A stretch of 64,000 bases of DNA, from NCBI GenBank assembly GCA_023101885.1, contig JALPQD010000293.1:2647861-2711860 (forward strand). Direction: 5' to 3'. The notes under the pieces were generated by a model. It made no database searches, was not told the DNA's origin, and saw only the letters and a program-made list of their open reading frames with translations. This DNA is from Typhlomys cinereus (lineage: Eukaryota > Chordata > Mammalia > Rodentia > Platacanthomyidae). Both the position numbers and the translations under genes were made by a program. Shown piece after piece: positions 23,201-34,868 of the stretch. The stretch's first letter is position 1, and the number at the start of each line of letters is the position of its first letter.

Positions 23201-24002
23201 TTCCTTTTTAATTTCTTCCTGAATCCAGTTCTCCTTCAGCCTCATAGTGTTAAGTTTCCAGGAGTTAGTGTATTTTCTGTTGTTTATTGTGTTGTGGATG
23301 TCAAGCTTTATACCATGGTGGTTTGATAGGGTAAAAGATAAAATTTCAACTTTCTTGTAAATGTGGAGATTCATTTTATTGCCAATATGTCATCTATTTT
23401 GGAGAAAGTTCTATGTGCTCCTGACAAAAATTTGTATTCTTTGGTGCGTGGATGAAAATTTCAGTTAAGATCTGTTAGTTCCATTTCAGTAAGAGTTTGA
23501 TTAAGTTCCAAAGTGTCTCTGGTAAGCTTTTGACCTGTTGATCTATCCCATGTTGAGAGGGCAGCATTGCTATAACCAAGAATTATCAGTTTGGGGTTGA
23601 TTTCTTGCTTTAGACACTAGTGTTTGCTTAATAAATGTGGAGGGGCCATATTAGGTGCATATATGTTCAGTATTTTGAAGTCCTCCTAGTGAATTGTGCC
23701 TATGACTAATATGTAGTATCCATCTATGTCTCCTATGATTTTTTTTGGTTTGAAGCCACCTGTGTCTGACAGCATAATGGCTACCCCTGCCTGTTTCTTG
23801 GTTCAAATAACTTGCAGAATTTTGGACCAGCCTTTTATTTTTAGGATGTGCCTATCTTTTGTGGTGAGATGAGTTTCCTCAAAGCAGCAGATTGATGGTT
23901 GTGATTTTTGATCCAAGTTTGTAATCTGTGTCTCTTGATCAGTGAGTTAATTCCATTGACATTTAATGTTATAATGGAGAAATTACTTTTAATTCTGGAC
24001 AT
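20207..24002 (-). pseudogene. L1-3 ORF2, broken
   Basis: Starts at ATG 24002-24000 and ends at TAA 20209-20207 after the usual LISGS. A 321-codon open stretch at 20207-21172 keeps the thumb/C-terminal region with the cysteine motif [18 protein letters not shown]. The reverse-transcriptase motif normally FADD reads FEDD here (antisense GTCATCTTCAAA at 21911-21922), a change next to the catalytic aspartates. Frames switch near 21475, 21907 and 22282, and the endonuclease part has many stops. Confidence 0.94.
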
Positions 24003-24059
24003 TTTGTGTGTTTAGTGGCTTTTGTAAGTGTATTATTTGGCTCTTAGGTTTTGGTGATA

Positions 24060-25119
24060 TTATACTTCCCTTCTGTCCTCTTGGATATGCTTGTTTTTTT
24101 TTTTTCAAGCTTGAGTATCATTTGTAGAAATTTTGAAGGCCTGTTTTGGTAGACACTTAAGCTTTTGTCTTTGTGCTGGAAAACTTTCTCCCTCGATCAT
24201 GATGGATAGTTTTGCCGGGTATATCATCCAGGGTTGACATTTTTGCTCATTTAATACTTGAAGTACTTCTCTCCAAGCTCTTCCTTTTACTGTTTCCATT
24301 GAGAAGTCATTTGTTATTTGAATAGGTTTACCTTTAAAAGTGACTTGTTTTTTCTCCCTTGAAGGTCTCAGCACCTTTTCTTTGTCATGAATATGGAGTG
24401 CTTTGACTATCATTTGCCTTGGCGAGTTTCTATTTCGGTCATACCTGTTTGGGGTGCGGGATGCCTCTTGTATTTGGATGGGCCTCTCATTCTTTAGATG
24501 AGGGAAGTTTTCCTTGATAATAATTTGAAAAATTTCCTCAGGTGTGGTATTTTGGGATTCTTGCTCTGGTATCCCATGAATGTACATGTTAGGCTTCTTC
24601 AGGGTGTCCCATACTTCTTGAATATTTCTCTCAGGTGTCTTTTTCAATTTAACAACCTCTGTCATTGTGCTGGTTAATACTCCCACTTTGTCTTCAAGGT
24701 CTGAAATTCTATTTTATGCTTCATTAGTTCTGCTGATGAGAGTCACTGTTGAGTTCTGGGTTGAAGATATCTTGTCTTTTAGGTCAGTTTTAAACTCTGC
24801 TTGAGACTGTTTTAACTGCTCTATGCCTATTTTTGTTTCTTGAACTGTTTTTCTCAACTCCTCCAAGTATCTGTTGTATTCCTCTTCAAAGTGGTTGATG
24901 CAGTTATTTAACTCCTCCTGTATTGCCTCTTTCATAGTATTGATCATGGTAATGATCATGCTTTGAAAGTCATTATACTGGGCCTGGCTTTCTTGGCTAT
25001 TTTCTGTGAATTTGTTTTGGTTTGAATCTATCATTATGGGGCTAATTCATTCAGTGAGAGATTTGTCTTCTTGTTTTTTTTTTTTTTTTTCTGATTGATC
25101 TGCGTTTTGACTTGGGCAT
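24060..25119 (-). pseudogene. L1-3 ORF1, near-complete but broken
   Basis: The start ATG is at 25119-25117 and the natural stop TAA at 24062-24060. Two long open parts, 24714-25034 (coiled coil with EELRKTVQETKIGIEQLKQ) and 24105-24686 (RNA-binding and C-terminal region), follow each other in frame but are separated by a nonsense codon just upstream of 24714. The end of 24105-24686 is frameshifted before the natural stop. A T-run at 25071-25091 expands the N-terminal region and disrupts the first codons. Confidence 0.92.
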
Positions 25120-25785
25120 TGTTGTTTTATCTCTTAAGAGTTTTCAGATTCTGTGTGTTTTTGAATGAACCGATCTAGTTGATATTAATATTCTCTGGCA
25201 GCTATTACTAGTGGTTGCCTTGGAGGTGGGTACCTTTGTCTGTTGTTATTATTTCCTGGATGGGGGTATTAGGCTGTTAGTTCATCAATTAAGACAAGTT
25301 TAGTAGACAGGAGGTGAATATTGGTGTGTTAGTGCACTTTTACATTTTATACCTTGATGATATGTGAGGGTGAGTGGTATAGTCCCTGAAGGTTTATATG
25401 GTTTGCAGGTGGCTATATGGAAAAGTTAATCTACAGTGATTAATAACTGAAAGAAGCAGGATGGTAAAAAGGGGGATTACTTATCACTGGGCTGGCTGTG
25501 AAGAATCTCTCCCATGTGATAGGATGATTTTAGATTTCAGATGTATGGCATTCATCCCCTAGAGCTTTGCTTGGGTTTTCTTTGGACTCTGTTGGTTTCT
25601 GAGGGGCAGTGTGTCCTTCCTGAGATGCAGGGTTACCGGAAGCATCCAGGTGGACCAGCAAAATGGTTGGTGGTGCACTGACGGTGCACTTCACCTAGGA
25701 CCCAGGGAGTGGCCTAGAGTTCCAGCCAACCTGGGCAGGCTGGATGCTGCTCAGGCTGACCAGCAGGAGGAGCTGGGATGGGCTA
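25120..25785 (-). promoter_or_regulatory. L1-3 5' UTR with partial monomer
   Basis: The tether at 25120-25610 matches those of L1-1 and L1-4. The outer part (about 25615-25785; minus strand contains CAGCATCCAGCCTGCCCAGG and TGGCTGGAACTCTAGGCC) matches the monomer of L1-4, so L1-3 and L1-4 share a leader type. Confidence 0.83.
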
Positions 25786-25789
25786 TTTA

Positions 25790-27035
25790 ATAGTAGATTT
25801 TATTTCACCCCAACTCTTTATAATTTCTGGGTTATTGCATTTTCAAATAAGTTTCATTTAACATTAAATACTTATTATCCATCTAAAATAAAGAATTGAA
25901 AGCAGTATCTCTTTGTATATTCCCCACTGTCCTGAAAACTGATTCTCCTGAGCTCATGTGGTGATGGTCATGTATGACTATATCTTACTTCTAGAAACAT
26001 TTCCTAGAATGATCAGCAAAGAACATTATAAACAGCTATGTAAATATGTTTATTTTCATAAAGTTTTTGATTAAAGTGTATTTAAAAATTGTATGATGAC
26101 ATGTGAAATGTACACAGAAACAGAAGTTCTCAGTCAATATTTAATAAAGTGCTGTAATTAATTCCCATGTGCTTTCCAACTGGGCCTTTAACAAATGTAT
26201 CCAGCCGTTAGTGTGTATTCAGATGTCTAAGATAATTCTAAATGTTTTACATATGTTAACTCAATCTGTGGAAATCTTATCAGATGGATTATATTTTGTC
26301 TTCATTTCATTGGGCAGAATGCCAAAATATAAGGAAATTTTAATAACAGACAAATACACAAAGAATAAGAAGCAGTCTAGACTAAACTATTGCAGCCACT
26401 TTTTGAATCCCTTATCATAATAATAAAACTTTTATTTTAAATTTATAATCACCATTAATCCTAAAATCAGTCTGTTAAAATGTTAAACATCTGGTTTTTT
26501 TTTTTTTTTTTTGGTTGTTGTAAGTCAAGTTGTTTATTTCCAGTTCATGTATCAATTCATTTAATTTTTTAAAAAGCACGAATAGTTGAAAAAGATGTTT
26601 GTTGATGATATAGAGAGCAAGGCAGATACAAAACAAATGGAATGCAAGTATCCATATCCATGTATACCAATATTGTGTCAGAAAGTTCAAAAGTGATTTG
26701 ATTTCTGCATGAAGAAAATACTGCACCATTCATCTGAAACCTTACTGCAAAAGTCAATCTTCAACAGTACTGTCTTTATAAAATTCACCAAGCATTTTTT
26801 AATGGAAAGGACATTGAACACAAAGTCAAAGACTAGTTTTATTCTCAGTTTTGCCAATATTTTGCAAAAATCACAAACATTTATATTTGCTTATTTGTCA
26901 TTAACCCACGGGGAACTCAGTATTGTTGTATTTATTCATAATATCTCTGTATGTTCTCATATCAAATTTATAGCAGAAGAAGTGATTCTTTGTACAGCAA
27001 GTATTTGAGTCAAAAATAAAATTAAATAAAAATTG
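25790..27035. other. Unique AT-rich DNA between L1-3 and L1-4
   Basis: No host exon is recognised. It holds one possible retrocopied mRNA 3' end at 26495-26790, listed separately. Otherwise it is AT-rich, with no open frame above about 100 codons. Confidence 0.6.
26495..26790 (-). pseudogene. Possible processed retrocopy of an mRNA 3' end
   Basis: A pure T-run at 26495-26512 is the antisense of an A-tail. Reading the minus strand, AATAAA (26538-26533) stands about 21 bases before that tail, the normal spacing of a polyadenylation signal. The sequence upstream does not resemble any L1 or SINE in the window, so a copied host 3' UTR is plausible. I do not recognise the source gene, cannot see a target-site duplication, and the upstream limit is a guess. 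Confidence 0.4.
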
Positions 27036-27039
27036 AATT

Positions 27040-27515
27040 AGGTGTGCAGCCTGCCACACCACCAGCACTTTTGCTGCTCTACCCACCCACCCGGCCCCAA
27101 TGCTCTCAGTCACTCTGTGTCTCAGGTAACGCCCCACCAACACTTCCCAGCTCCTATCGCCAGCCAGCCTGAGCAGCATCCAGCCTGCCTGAGATTGGCT
27201 GGAACTCTAGACCACTCCCCGGGTCTCAGGTTGAGGTGCACAGCCCACCTGGCCACCAACTCTTTTGTTTCTCCACCAACTTGTCTGGCCCAGATGCTCC
27301 CGGTCACTCTACCTCACAGTAACCCCCAGTAGCTCATCCCAGCTCCCCCAGGCAGCCTGAGCAGCATCCAGCCTGCCTGGGGTTGCCTAGAACTCTAGCC
27401 ACTCCCCGGGTCCCAGGTGAGGTGCACAGCTAGTGCGCCACCAGCCCTTTTGCTGGTCCACCCGCCCAGCCACCCTGGAAGCTTCAGGTCACTTTGCATC
27501 TCAGGAAGGACACAC
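27040..27515 (+). repeat. L1-4 5' monomers, about 190 bp, 2.5 units
   Basis: Units start at about 27040, 27234 and 27420, each with AGGTGYRCAG, a CCACCARC...CTTTTG segment and TCACTCTRY; the first two end in ACCACTCCCCGGGTC-type sequence. Spacing is about 194 and 186 bp, and the third unit is cut where the tether begins (about 27515). The arrangement is like the promoter monomers of mouse L1, though the sequence is different as far as I can tell. Confidence 0.9.
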
Positions 27516-27990
27516 TGCTCCTCAGAAACCAACAGAATCCAGAGAAAACCCAAGCAAAGCATTAGGGGACAAACGCCATTCATCTGAACTCCTCAAAAAT
27601 TATTCTATCACGTGGGAGAGATTCTTAACAGCCAGCCCAATGATAAGTAAACCCCCTTTTTACCATCCTGCTTCTTTCAGTTATTAATCACTGTAGGTTA
27701 ACTTTTCCATATAGCCACCTGCAAACCATATAAACCTTCAGGGACTATACCACTCACCCTCACATATCATCAAGGTATAAATTGTAAAAGTGCACTAATA
27801 CACTAATATTCAGCTCCTGTCTACTAAACCTGTCTTAATTGATGGACTAACTGCCTAATACCTCCATCCAGGAAATAACAGACAAACGTACCCACCTGCA
27901 AGACAACCATTAGTAATAGCTGCCAGAGAATATTAACATCAACTAGATCGGTTCATTCAAAAATACACAGAATCTGAAAGGTCTTAAGAG
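27516..27990 (+). promoter_or_regulatory. L1-4 5' UTR tether
   Basis: Non-repeated leader between the monomers and ORF1, colinear with those of L1-1 and L1-3. Shared segments include ACAGTGATTAA-type sequence near 27685, ACCTTCAGGGACTATACCAC at 27745 and CAACTAGATCGGTTCATTC at 27940. Confidence 0.82.
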
Positions 27991-29019
27991 ACAAAACAAG
28001 TCAAAGAGCAGATCTACGAGAAACAAAACCCAAGAAGACAAATCTCACACTGAAAGAATTAACCCCATAATGAAAGATTCAAACCAAAACAAATTCACAG
28101 AAAGTAGCCAAGAAAGCTAGGCCCAGGATAACGTCTTCCAAAGCGTGATCATTACCATGATCAATACTATGAAAGAGGCAATCCGGGAGGAGTTAAATAC
28201 CTGCATCAAACACTTTGAAGAGGAACACAACAGACACTTGATGGAATTGAGAAAAACAGTGCAAGAAACAAAAACTGGCATAGAGCAGTTAAAACAGTCT
28301 CAAGCAGAGTTTAAAATTGACCTAAAAGACAAGATATCTTCAACCCAGAACTCAACAGTGACTCTCATCAGCAGAACTAACAAAGCAGAAAATAGAATTT
28401 CAGATCTTGAAGACAAAATGGGAGTATTATCGCTCAAAGAAGAGGTTGATAAAGCCAAAAAGACACTTGAGAGAAATATTCAAGAGTTTTGGGACACCCT
28501 GAAGAAGCCTAACATGCACATTCATAGAATACCAGAGCAAGAATCCCAAAATACCACACCAGAGGAAATTTTTCAAAATGTCATCAAGGAAAACTTCCCT
28601 CATCTAAAGAATGAGAGGTCCATCCAAATACAAGAGGCATTCCACACCCCAATCAAATATGACCAAAATAGAAACTTGCCACAGTAAATAATAGTCAAAA
28701 CACTCCACATTCAAGACAAAGAAAAGGTGCTGAGAGCTTCAAGGAAAAAAATTACTTTTAAAGTTAAATCTTTTCAAATAACAAATGAAACAGTAAAAGT
28801 CAGAAGAGCTTGGAGAGATGTACTTCAAGAATTAAATAAGCAAAAATGTCAACTAGGGCTGATATACCCTGCAAAACTATCCGTCACGATTGATCCAGCA
28901 CAAAGACAACTTGAAAGCTTACATGTCTACCAAACCAGGTCTTCAAAAAATGCTACAAATGATACTCAAGCTTGAAGAAAAAATTCAAGGGTATCCAGGA
29001 GGACAGAAGGGAAGTATAA
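27991..29019 (+). pseudogene. L1-4 ORF1, broken
   Basis: The expected ATGCCCAAGTC start region is replaced by ACAAAACAAGTCAAAG at 27991, so the start codon is gone. A 180-codon open stretch, 28145-28687, holds the coiled coil (EELRK-type reading MELRKTVQETKTGIEQLKQ) and the beginning of the RNA-binding domain. A stop and a frame change follow near 28687, and the rest runs to the natural TAA at 29017-29019. Confidence 0.92.
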
Positions 29020-29075
29020 TACCACCAAAACCTAAAAGCCAAATATTACACTTACAAAAGCCACTAAACATAAAA

Positions 29076-32000
29076 ATGTCCAGAAATAATAATTAAAAAT
29101 AATTTCTCAATTATAACATAAAATGTCAATGGAATTAACTCACCAATCAATAGACACAGATTATATACTTGGATTAAAAACCACAACCCATCAATCTGCT
29201 GCCTTCAGGAAACTCATCTCACCACAAAATATAGGCACATCCTAAAAATAAAAGGCTGGTCCAAAATTTTGCAAGCTAATGGAACTTGGAAAAAGGCAAG
29301 TGTAGCCATTATGCTATTGGACAAAAGTGACTTCAAACCAAAGAAAATCATAAGAGACTGATGGATACTACATTTTAGTCACAGGTACAATTCATCAGGA
29401 AGATTTCATAACACTGACCATATATGCAACCAATACGGGTCCCTCCATATTCATTAAGAAAATCCTACAGCATCTAAAGTGAGAAATCAACCCCCAAACA
29501 ATAATTCTTGGGGATTTCAACACTGCCCTCTCAATATGGGATAGATCAAAAACTTAACAGAGACACTTTGGAACTTATTCAAACCCTTACTTGAATGGAC
29601 CTTTCAGATCATTATCAAACTTTTCATACACACACCGTAAGAATACACATTTTTCTCAGCAGCACAAGGAACTTCTCCAAAACAGATCACATATTGGGCC
29701 ACAAAATGAATTCTACATATACAGGAAAGTTGAAACCATAGCCTGTACCCTATCAGACCACCGTGGTATAAAGTGTGACATCCGCAACACAACAAACAAC
29801 AGTAAAATACACTAACTCCTGGAGACTAAATACTATGATGCTGAATGAGAACTGGATTCAGGAAGAAATTAAAAAGGAAATTCAAGATTTCCTGAAAGTG
29901 AATCATAATGAAAATACAACTTACCAAAATCTCTGGGACACAATGAAAGCTGTCCTAAGAGGTAAGTTTATAACTCTTAATGCCTACATCAAAAAAAAAA
30001 ATGGAATCATCAGAAATAAATAAAAATGCAGCTTAAATCTTTAAAGACACTAGAGTAATCCGATCCCAAAAGCAGTAGAAGAGAGGAGGTCAGCAAAATC
30101 AGGGGAGAAATATCTGAAATGGAGATAAGGAAAATGATACAGAGAATCAACCAGTTGAAAAGCTAATTCTTTGAAAATATCAATAAGATTGGTACACCCC
30201 TAGCTAAATTAACCAAAAGCAAGAGAGAGAAAACCCAAATTAACAAAATTAGAAATGAAAATGGAGTTATCACTACCTATATCCAAGAAATTCAGAGAAT
30301 TATAAGATCATATTTCAAAAACGTATACTCTGTGAAATTTAACAACACAAAAGAAATGGATGAATTCCTAAGTAAGCACAACTTATCTAAATTGAATCAA
30401 GACGTTTTGAATTATTTAAATTGTCCTATAACATATGAGGAAATTGATGAATTTATCATGAATCTTCTCACAACAAAAATGTCCTGGACCAGATGGATTC
30501 AGCACAGAGTTCTACCAGACATTTAAGGAGCTAATAACACCAATACTTCTTAAACTGTTCCACCAAATAGCAAAGAATACATATTCTTTCTATGAAGCTA
30601 ATATTGTCTTAAACCAAAACCTAATAAAGATAGACTTAAAAAAGAAAACTCTAGGCCAGTCTCTTTGATGAACACAGATGCAAAGATTCTCAACAAAGTT
30701 TTAGCAAATCGGATTCAAAAACATATCAAAAAGATCATCCATGGGAATCAAGTAGGCTTTATCCTAGGCACACAAGGTTGGTTCAACATACACAAATCAA
30801 TAAATGTAATTCACCATATAAACCAGTCCAAAGTCCAAGACCGCATGATACTCTCGATAGATGCAGAAAATGCTTTTGACAAGATCCAAGAGTCCTTTAT
30901 GATCAAAACCCTAGAGACAGTAGGAATGGAAGGAACCTTTATCAATATAATAAAAGCTTTATTTATTTTTTAATTTAATGTTTTCTTTTTTATTATTTTT
31001 ATTTCCACCCATATAAATTTAACAGGTACACCAGTTCCTTCCCTCCTTCCACCTCCCCCTCATCCCTCCTCCCCTCCCTCCCTATCCCCCAGTGCTTCCC
31101 CCCCAATCCCCAGAGTATTCTTTATTGTGCATGCCAAACTCTCCTATGGGTCCTCCTCTCTGATGAGGTGCAAGGACCCAGGGGCATACCCCAGAACCCT
31201 TTTCTCTGATTCCCTTAAGCTTAGGAACACTACTGTGTCTGTCAGTCCCTAGCCTCCAAGGATCCTAGTGCCATTAGTCCATGCTAGATTTTGTGGGGTC
31301 AATAATGTTTTGGACATAGCACAGGTCACCATCAAGGACTGCAAGTAAGTAATGAGACATCTGGTTAAGTTCACAGACTTTCCTTCCTGATCATTTGCAA
31401 CTGATGAGATATGATATCACCAGAAGGGGTGGGCATATAGGCTACCTGATAGAAAATAACCATTCTGCAAATGAGTGATTGACCCCTCTCTCACCGCAGT
31501 TTCCTAATTTTATTCCATCTACCTTTGAATATACTCTTATGACAAGACTCTAATTTAACAGGTTTTTATCTCTGGCCAGGGAATGAATTCCAATACCCAT
31601 CAGGATGAAGCCAAGGGCATTGCAGAAGCAGCAAAACTGAAAAAAAAATCAACAAAGCATAATTCAGAACATCAGAGACTCTATATCAACCATATGGAAC
31701 TGGTCCAGCCTAATCTCTAACCATCCTAAAGCTCAGGGAAATTTGCGGAAGAGGGGGCAGTAAGATTGTAAGCGCACAAGGATGGGAGGAGTAATGATGT
31801 GCAAGATACTCCACACAAGTTAGGGCCAAAGCAATCATAATAGGACTTTGGATGACCTGCTCTATAATAAAAGCTTTATACAACAAGCCTACAGCAACAA
31901 TTATATTCAATGGGGAAAAACGTGAAACATTTCCGCTTCGATCAGGAATATACAAGGCTGTCCACTGTCACCACTTCTATTCAACATTGCACTTGAAGTC

Positions 32001-33900
32001 TTAGCTTAGGCCATAAGACAAGAAAGGAAGATAAAAGGGATCAAATTGGCAAGGAAGAAGTCAAATTATCTCCATTTGGGGATGACATGATCTTATACCT
32101 TTGTGATCTCAATAACTTCACCAGGAAACTCCTGGAACTAATACAGAAGTTCAGCAGGTTGGCAGGATGCAAAATAAATGCACAAAAATCAGTGGCCTTC
32201 CTATAAGCCCAGAATAAAAGAAGTGAAAAAGCCCTGAGAGAAACAATCCCATTTATGATAGCCCCTAAAAAAATGAAATACCTTGGTATGAACATAACCA
32301 AGGAAGTAAGAGACTTTTACAATGAAAACTTTAAAACCCTAAAGAAAGAAATTGCAGAAGACACCAGAAGGTGGAAAGACCTCCCATGTTCCTAGATTGG
32401 CAGAATCAACATCATAAAAATGACCATCCTACCAAAGTCAATATACAAATTCAATGCTATACCAATTAAAATCCCAAAGCAATTCTTTAAAGAAGTTGAC
32501 CAAACAATCTCAAAATTCATATGGAGGCACAAAAACCCAGAATAGCAAAAACAATCCTGAGTAACAAATACGCTGCTAGAAGTAGGACCACACCAAACCG
32601 TAGTCTATACTACAAATCCATAGTTGTAAAAACAGCCTGATACTGGCTCCACAACAGACATATAGATCAATGGGTAAGGGTTGGAAACCCAGAAATAAGT
32701 CCACACATTTCCAGCCATTTGATCTTTGACAAAGGGGCCCAAAACATCCCATGGAAAAAGAACAGCATATTCAACAAATGGTGCTGGCAAAACTGGATCT
32801 CCACATGCAGAAGATTAAAATTGGACCCATACTTGTCACCATGAACAAGAATTAATTTCAGTTCGATCAAGGACCTTGATATAAGGCCAGAGACTATAAA
32901 AACCATAGTTGAAAGTGTAGGGAACTCCCTCGAGCTGATTGGGCTAGGCCAACAGTTCCTAAACAGACATCCAATAGCACACTCACTGCAACCAACACTC
33001 AACAGATGGTATCTTGTGAAACTAAAGAGCTTCTGTTCAGATAAAGAGATTGTAACAATAGCACAAAGGTAAACCACAGAAGGGGAGAAAATCTTCACTA
33101 ACCACATATCTGATAGGGCTCTATTATCCAGGGTGCACAAAGAAGGTAGAAAACTAAACACCAAGGAAACAAATGGCCCAATTAAAAAATCGGCCCTGGA
33201 ACTTAAAAGAAATTTTACAAAATTAAAATGTCTAACAAATATCTTAAAAAATATTCCACCTCCTTAGGCATCAGTGAAATGCAAATCAAAACCTCCCTGA
33301 GATTTCATCTCACCCCTGTCAGGATGGCAAAAATCCACAATACAAACACCACCAAATGCTGGAGAGGATGTGGAGAGAGGGGAACTCTCCTACATTGCTT
33401 GTGGGAATGCAGGCTTATACAACCACTCTGGCGAGCTGTCTGGTAATTCTTAAAGAAGTTAAAGATTGAAATGCCATATGACCCTGCGATTCCACTTTTG
33501 GGAATAACCCCCCAAAGAGCAAAAACTCACTTCGATAGCACAAGCATGACCATATTCATAGCAGCACTGTTTACAATAGCAAAGTCATGGAATCAGCCCA
33601 AATGTCCAACAGTTGACGAGTGGATAAGGCAAATATGGTGCATCTATACAATGGAGTACTATTCAGCCTTCAAAAATGATGAATTAATGGAATTTGCCGG
33701 GAAATGGATGGAATTAGAAACAATTATATTAAGTGAAGTATCCCAGACACAGAAAATTAAGCACCATATGTACTCCCTAATATACGGATCCTCACACCAA
33801 ACCCACTTAGAGACACATTCAAAGATAAATCTCTGTAATAATCACAGTAATTGTGAAGATTATAAACAGGAGGAAAGGGGAAGGAGGGCCCCACCAGAAA
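29076..33900 (+). pseudogene. L1-4 ORF2, broken and interrupted
   Basis: The start is ATG at 29076 in the ATGTCCAGAA context. The endonuclease part (29100-29820) is full of stops. Recognisable reverse-transcriptase pieces are 30332-30526 and 30665-30962, then the L1-5 insertion, then 31864 onward. The catalytic FADD reads FGDD near 32075 (CCATTTGGGGATGACATG). The C-terminal region lies at 33228-33926. The usual stop after LISGS is lost (LIYGSS...), so the last frame reads on about 45 codons into the 3' UTR to 33926. Confidence 0.93.
30963..31862 (-). mobile_element. L1-5, L1 3'-end insertion with internal inversion
   Basis: A 900-bp insert inside L1-4 ORF2, flanked by a perfect 17-base duplication TATAATAAAAGCTTTAT (30946-30962 and 31863-31879). 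From the left, an antisense L1 tail and 3' UTR end run to about 31328. The next part, about 31329-31862, is the adjoining upstream piece of the same 3' UTR but in the sense direction. The two pieces meet in the element at a shared TGACCTG. That layout is the signature of twin priming, where a second primer copies the RNA further upstream and the product is inverted. Confidence 0.93.
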
Positions 33901-33926
33901 GAAGGAGAGAGGGAATCATGTTATAG

Positions 33927-34853
33927 CAGAGGATATAGGCCACCATCAAGAACGGCAAATAAGTAATGAGACATCTGATTAAGTTCACAGACTTTCCTTC
34001 CTGATCATTTGCAACTGATGGGAGTATGATCTCACCAGTAGGGGAAGGCATTTAGTCTTGCAGATAGAAAGTAACCATTTTGTAAATAAGAGACTGACCC
34101 CCTCCCTTACCACAGTCTCCTACTTTTATTGCCTCTACCTTTGAATATACTCCTATAATAAGACTCTATTTTAACAGCTTTTTATCTATCTCTGGCCAGG
34201 TGGTGACATCCAATACCCATCAGGGTGGAGCCAAGGTCATTTCAGTAGCAGCAAAACTGAAAAGAAAATCAACAAACCATAATTCAGAACATCAGAGACT
34301 CTATATCAATTACCTGGAACCAGGCCAGCCTAATCTCTCCCCATCCTGAAGCTCAGAGAAATTTGCGGAAGAGGGGGCAGTAAGATTGTAAGAGCACAAT
34401 GATGAGGAGGAGTAATGATGTGCAAGATACTCCACACAAGTTAGGGCCGAAGCAATCATAATAGGACTTTGCATTACCTGCCCAATGTCCAACACAATAT
34501 TGACCCCTCAAAGTCTAGCATGTACTAAAGGCACTAGGATCCTTAGAAACTGGGATTAACAGCCACAGTAGTGTTCCTATACTTAAGGGGAACATAAGAA
34601 AGAGTTTAGGAAATGCCGCCGAGTCCTTACACCTAATCAGAGAGGAGGACCCAGAGGAAAGTTTGACATACACATTAAACGATGCTCCAGGGATGGGCGG
34701 GGGGAGGAGGCACTGGGAAATAGGGAGGGAGGGGGGAAAGGAAGGGGAAAAATGGGGAGGGAGCAAAGAGGTCCAGGGAGGGGTGGAGGGAGGGAGGGTA
34801 CTGGTGTACTTATTAAGTTTGTATGAGTGGAAATAAATAAATAAATATATTAT
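33927..34853 (+). other. L1-4 3' UTR and tail
   Basis: Shared landmarks are TGATCATTTGCAACTGATG near 34002, the GCAGCAAAACTGAAAAG segment at 34246, a G-rich purine tract at about 34695-34798 and the closing AAGTTTGTATGAGTGGAAAT at 34815. It ends in AAATAAATAAATAT and a short A-run that doubles as part of the target site of SINE S5. Confidence 0.9.
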
Positions 34854-34868
34854 AAAAAAACTATTAAT

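Larger units (their letters stand above)
19206..25785 (-). mobile_element. L1-3, full-length antisense L1
   Basis: It has a T-rich tract (antisense A-tail) from 19206, a 3' UTR to 20206, ORF2, ORF1 and a 5' UTR ending near 25785 with part of a monomer like those of L1-4. The left edge merges with an (AATT)n-like tract at 19210-19230. I could not find a convincing target-site duplication. It belongs to the same older subfamily as L1-1 and L1-4 by its 5' tether. Confidence 0.95.
27040..34853 (+). mobile_element. L1-4, full-length sense L1 with 5' monomers
   Basis: Tandem GC-rich monomers, a tether, ORF1, ORF2, 3' UTR and A-rich tail, about 6.9 kb without the 900-bp L1-5 insertion in its reverse-transcriptase region. 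The 3' end is AAGTTTGTATGAGTGGAAAT plus A-rich tail, immediately followed by SINE S5. The outer target-site duplication is unclear because both ends are A/T-rich. Confidence 0.95.

Noticed and set aside
27040..27515. CRISPR-like or satellite array
   Set aside because: The 190-bp units are L1 5' monomers, with no short repeat-spacer pattern and only 2.5 units, directly upstream of an L1 tether and ORF1.
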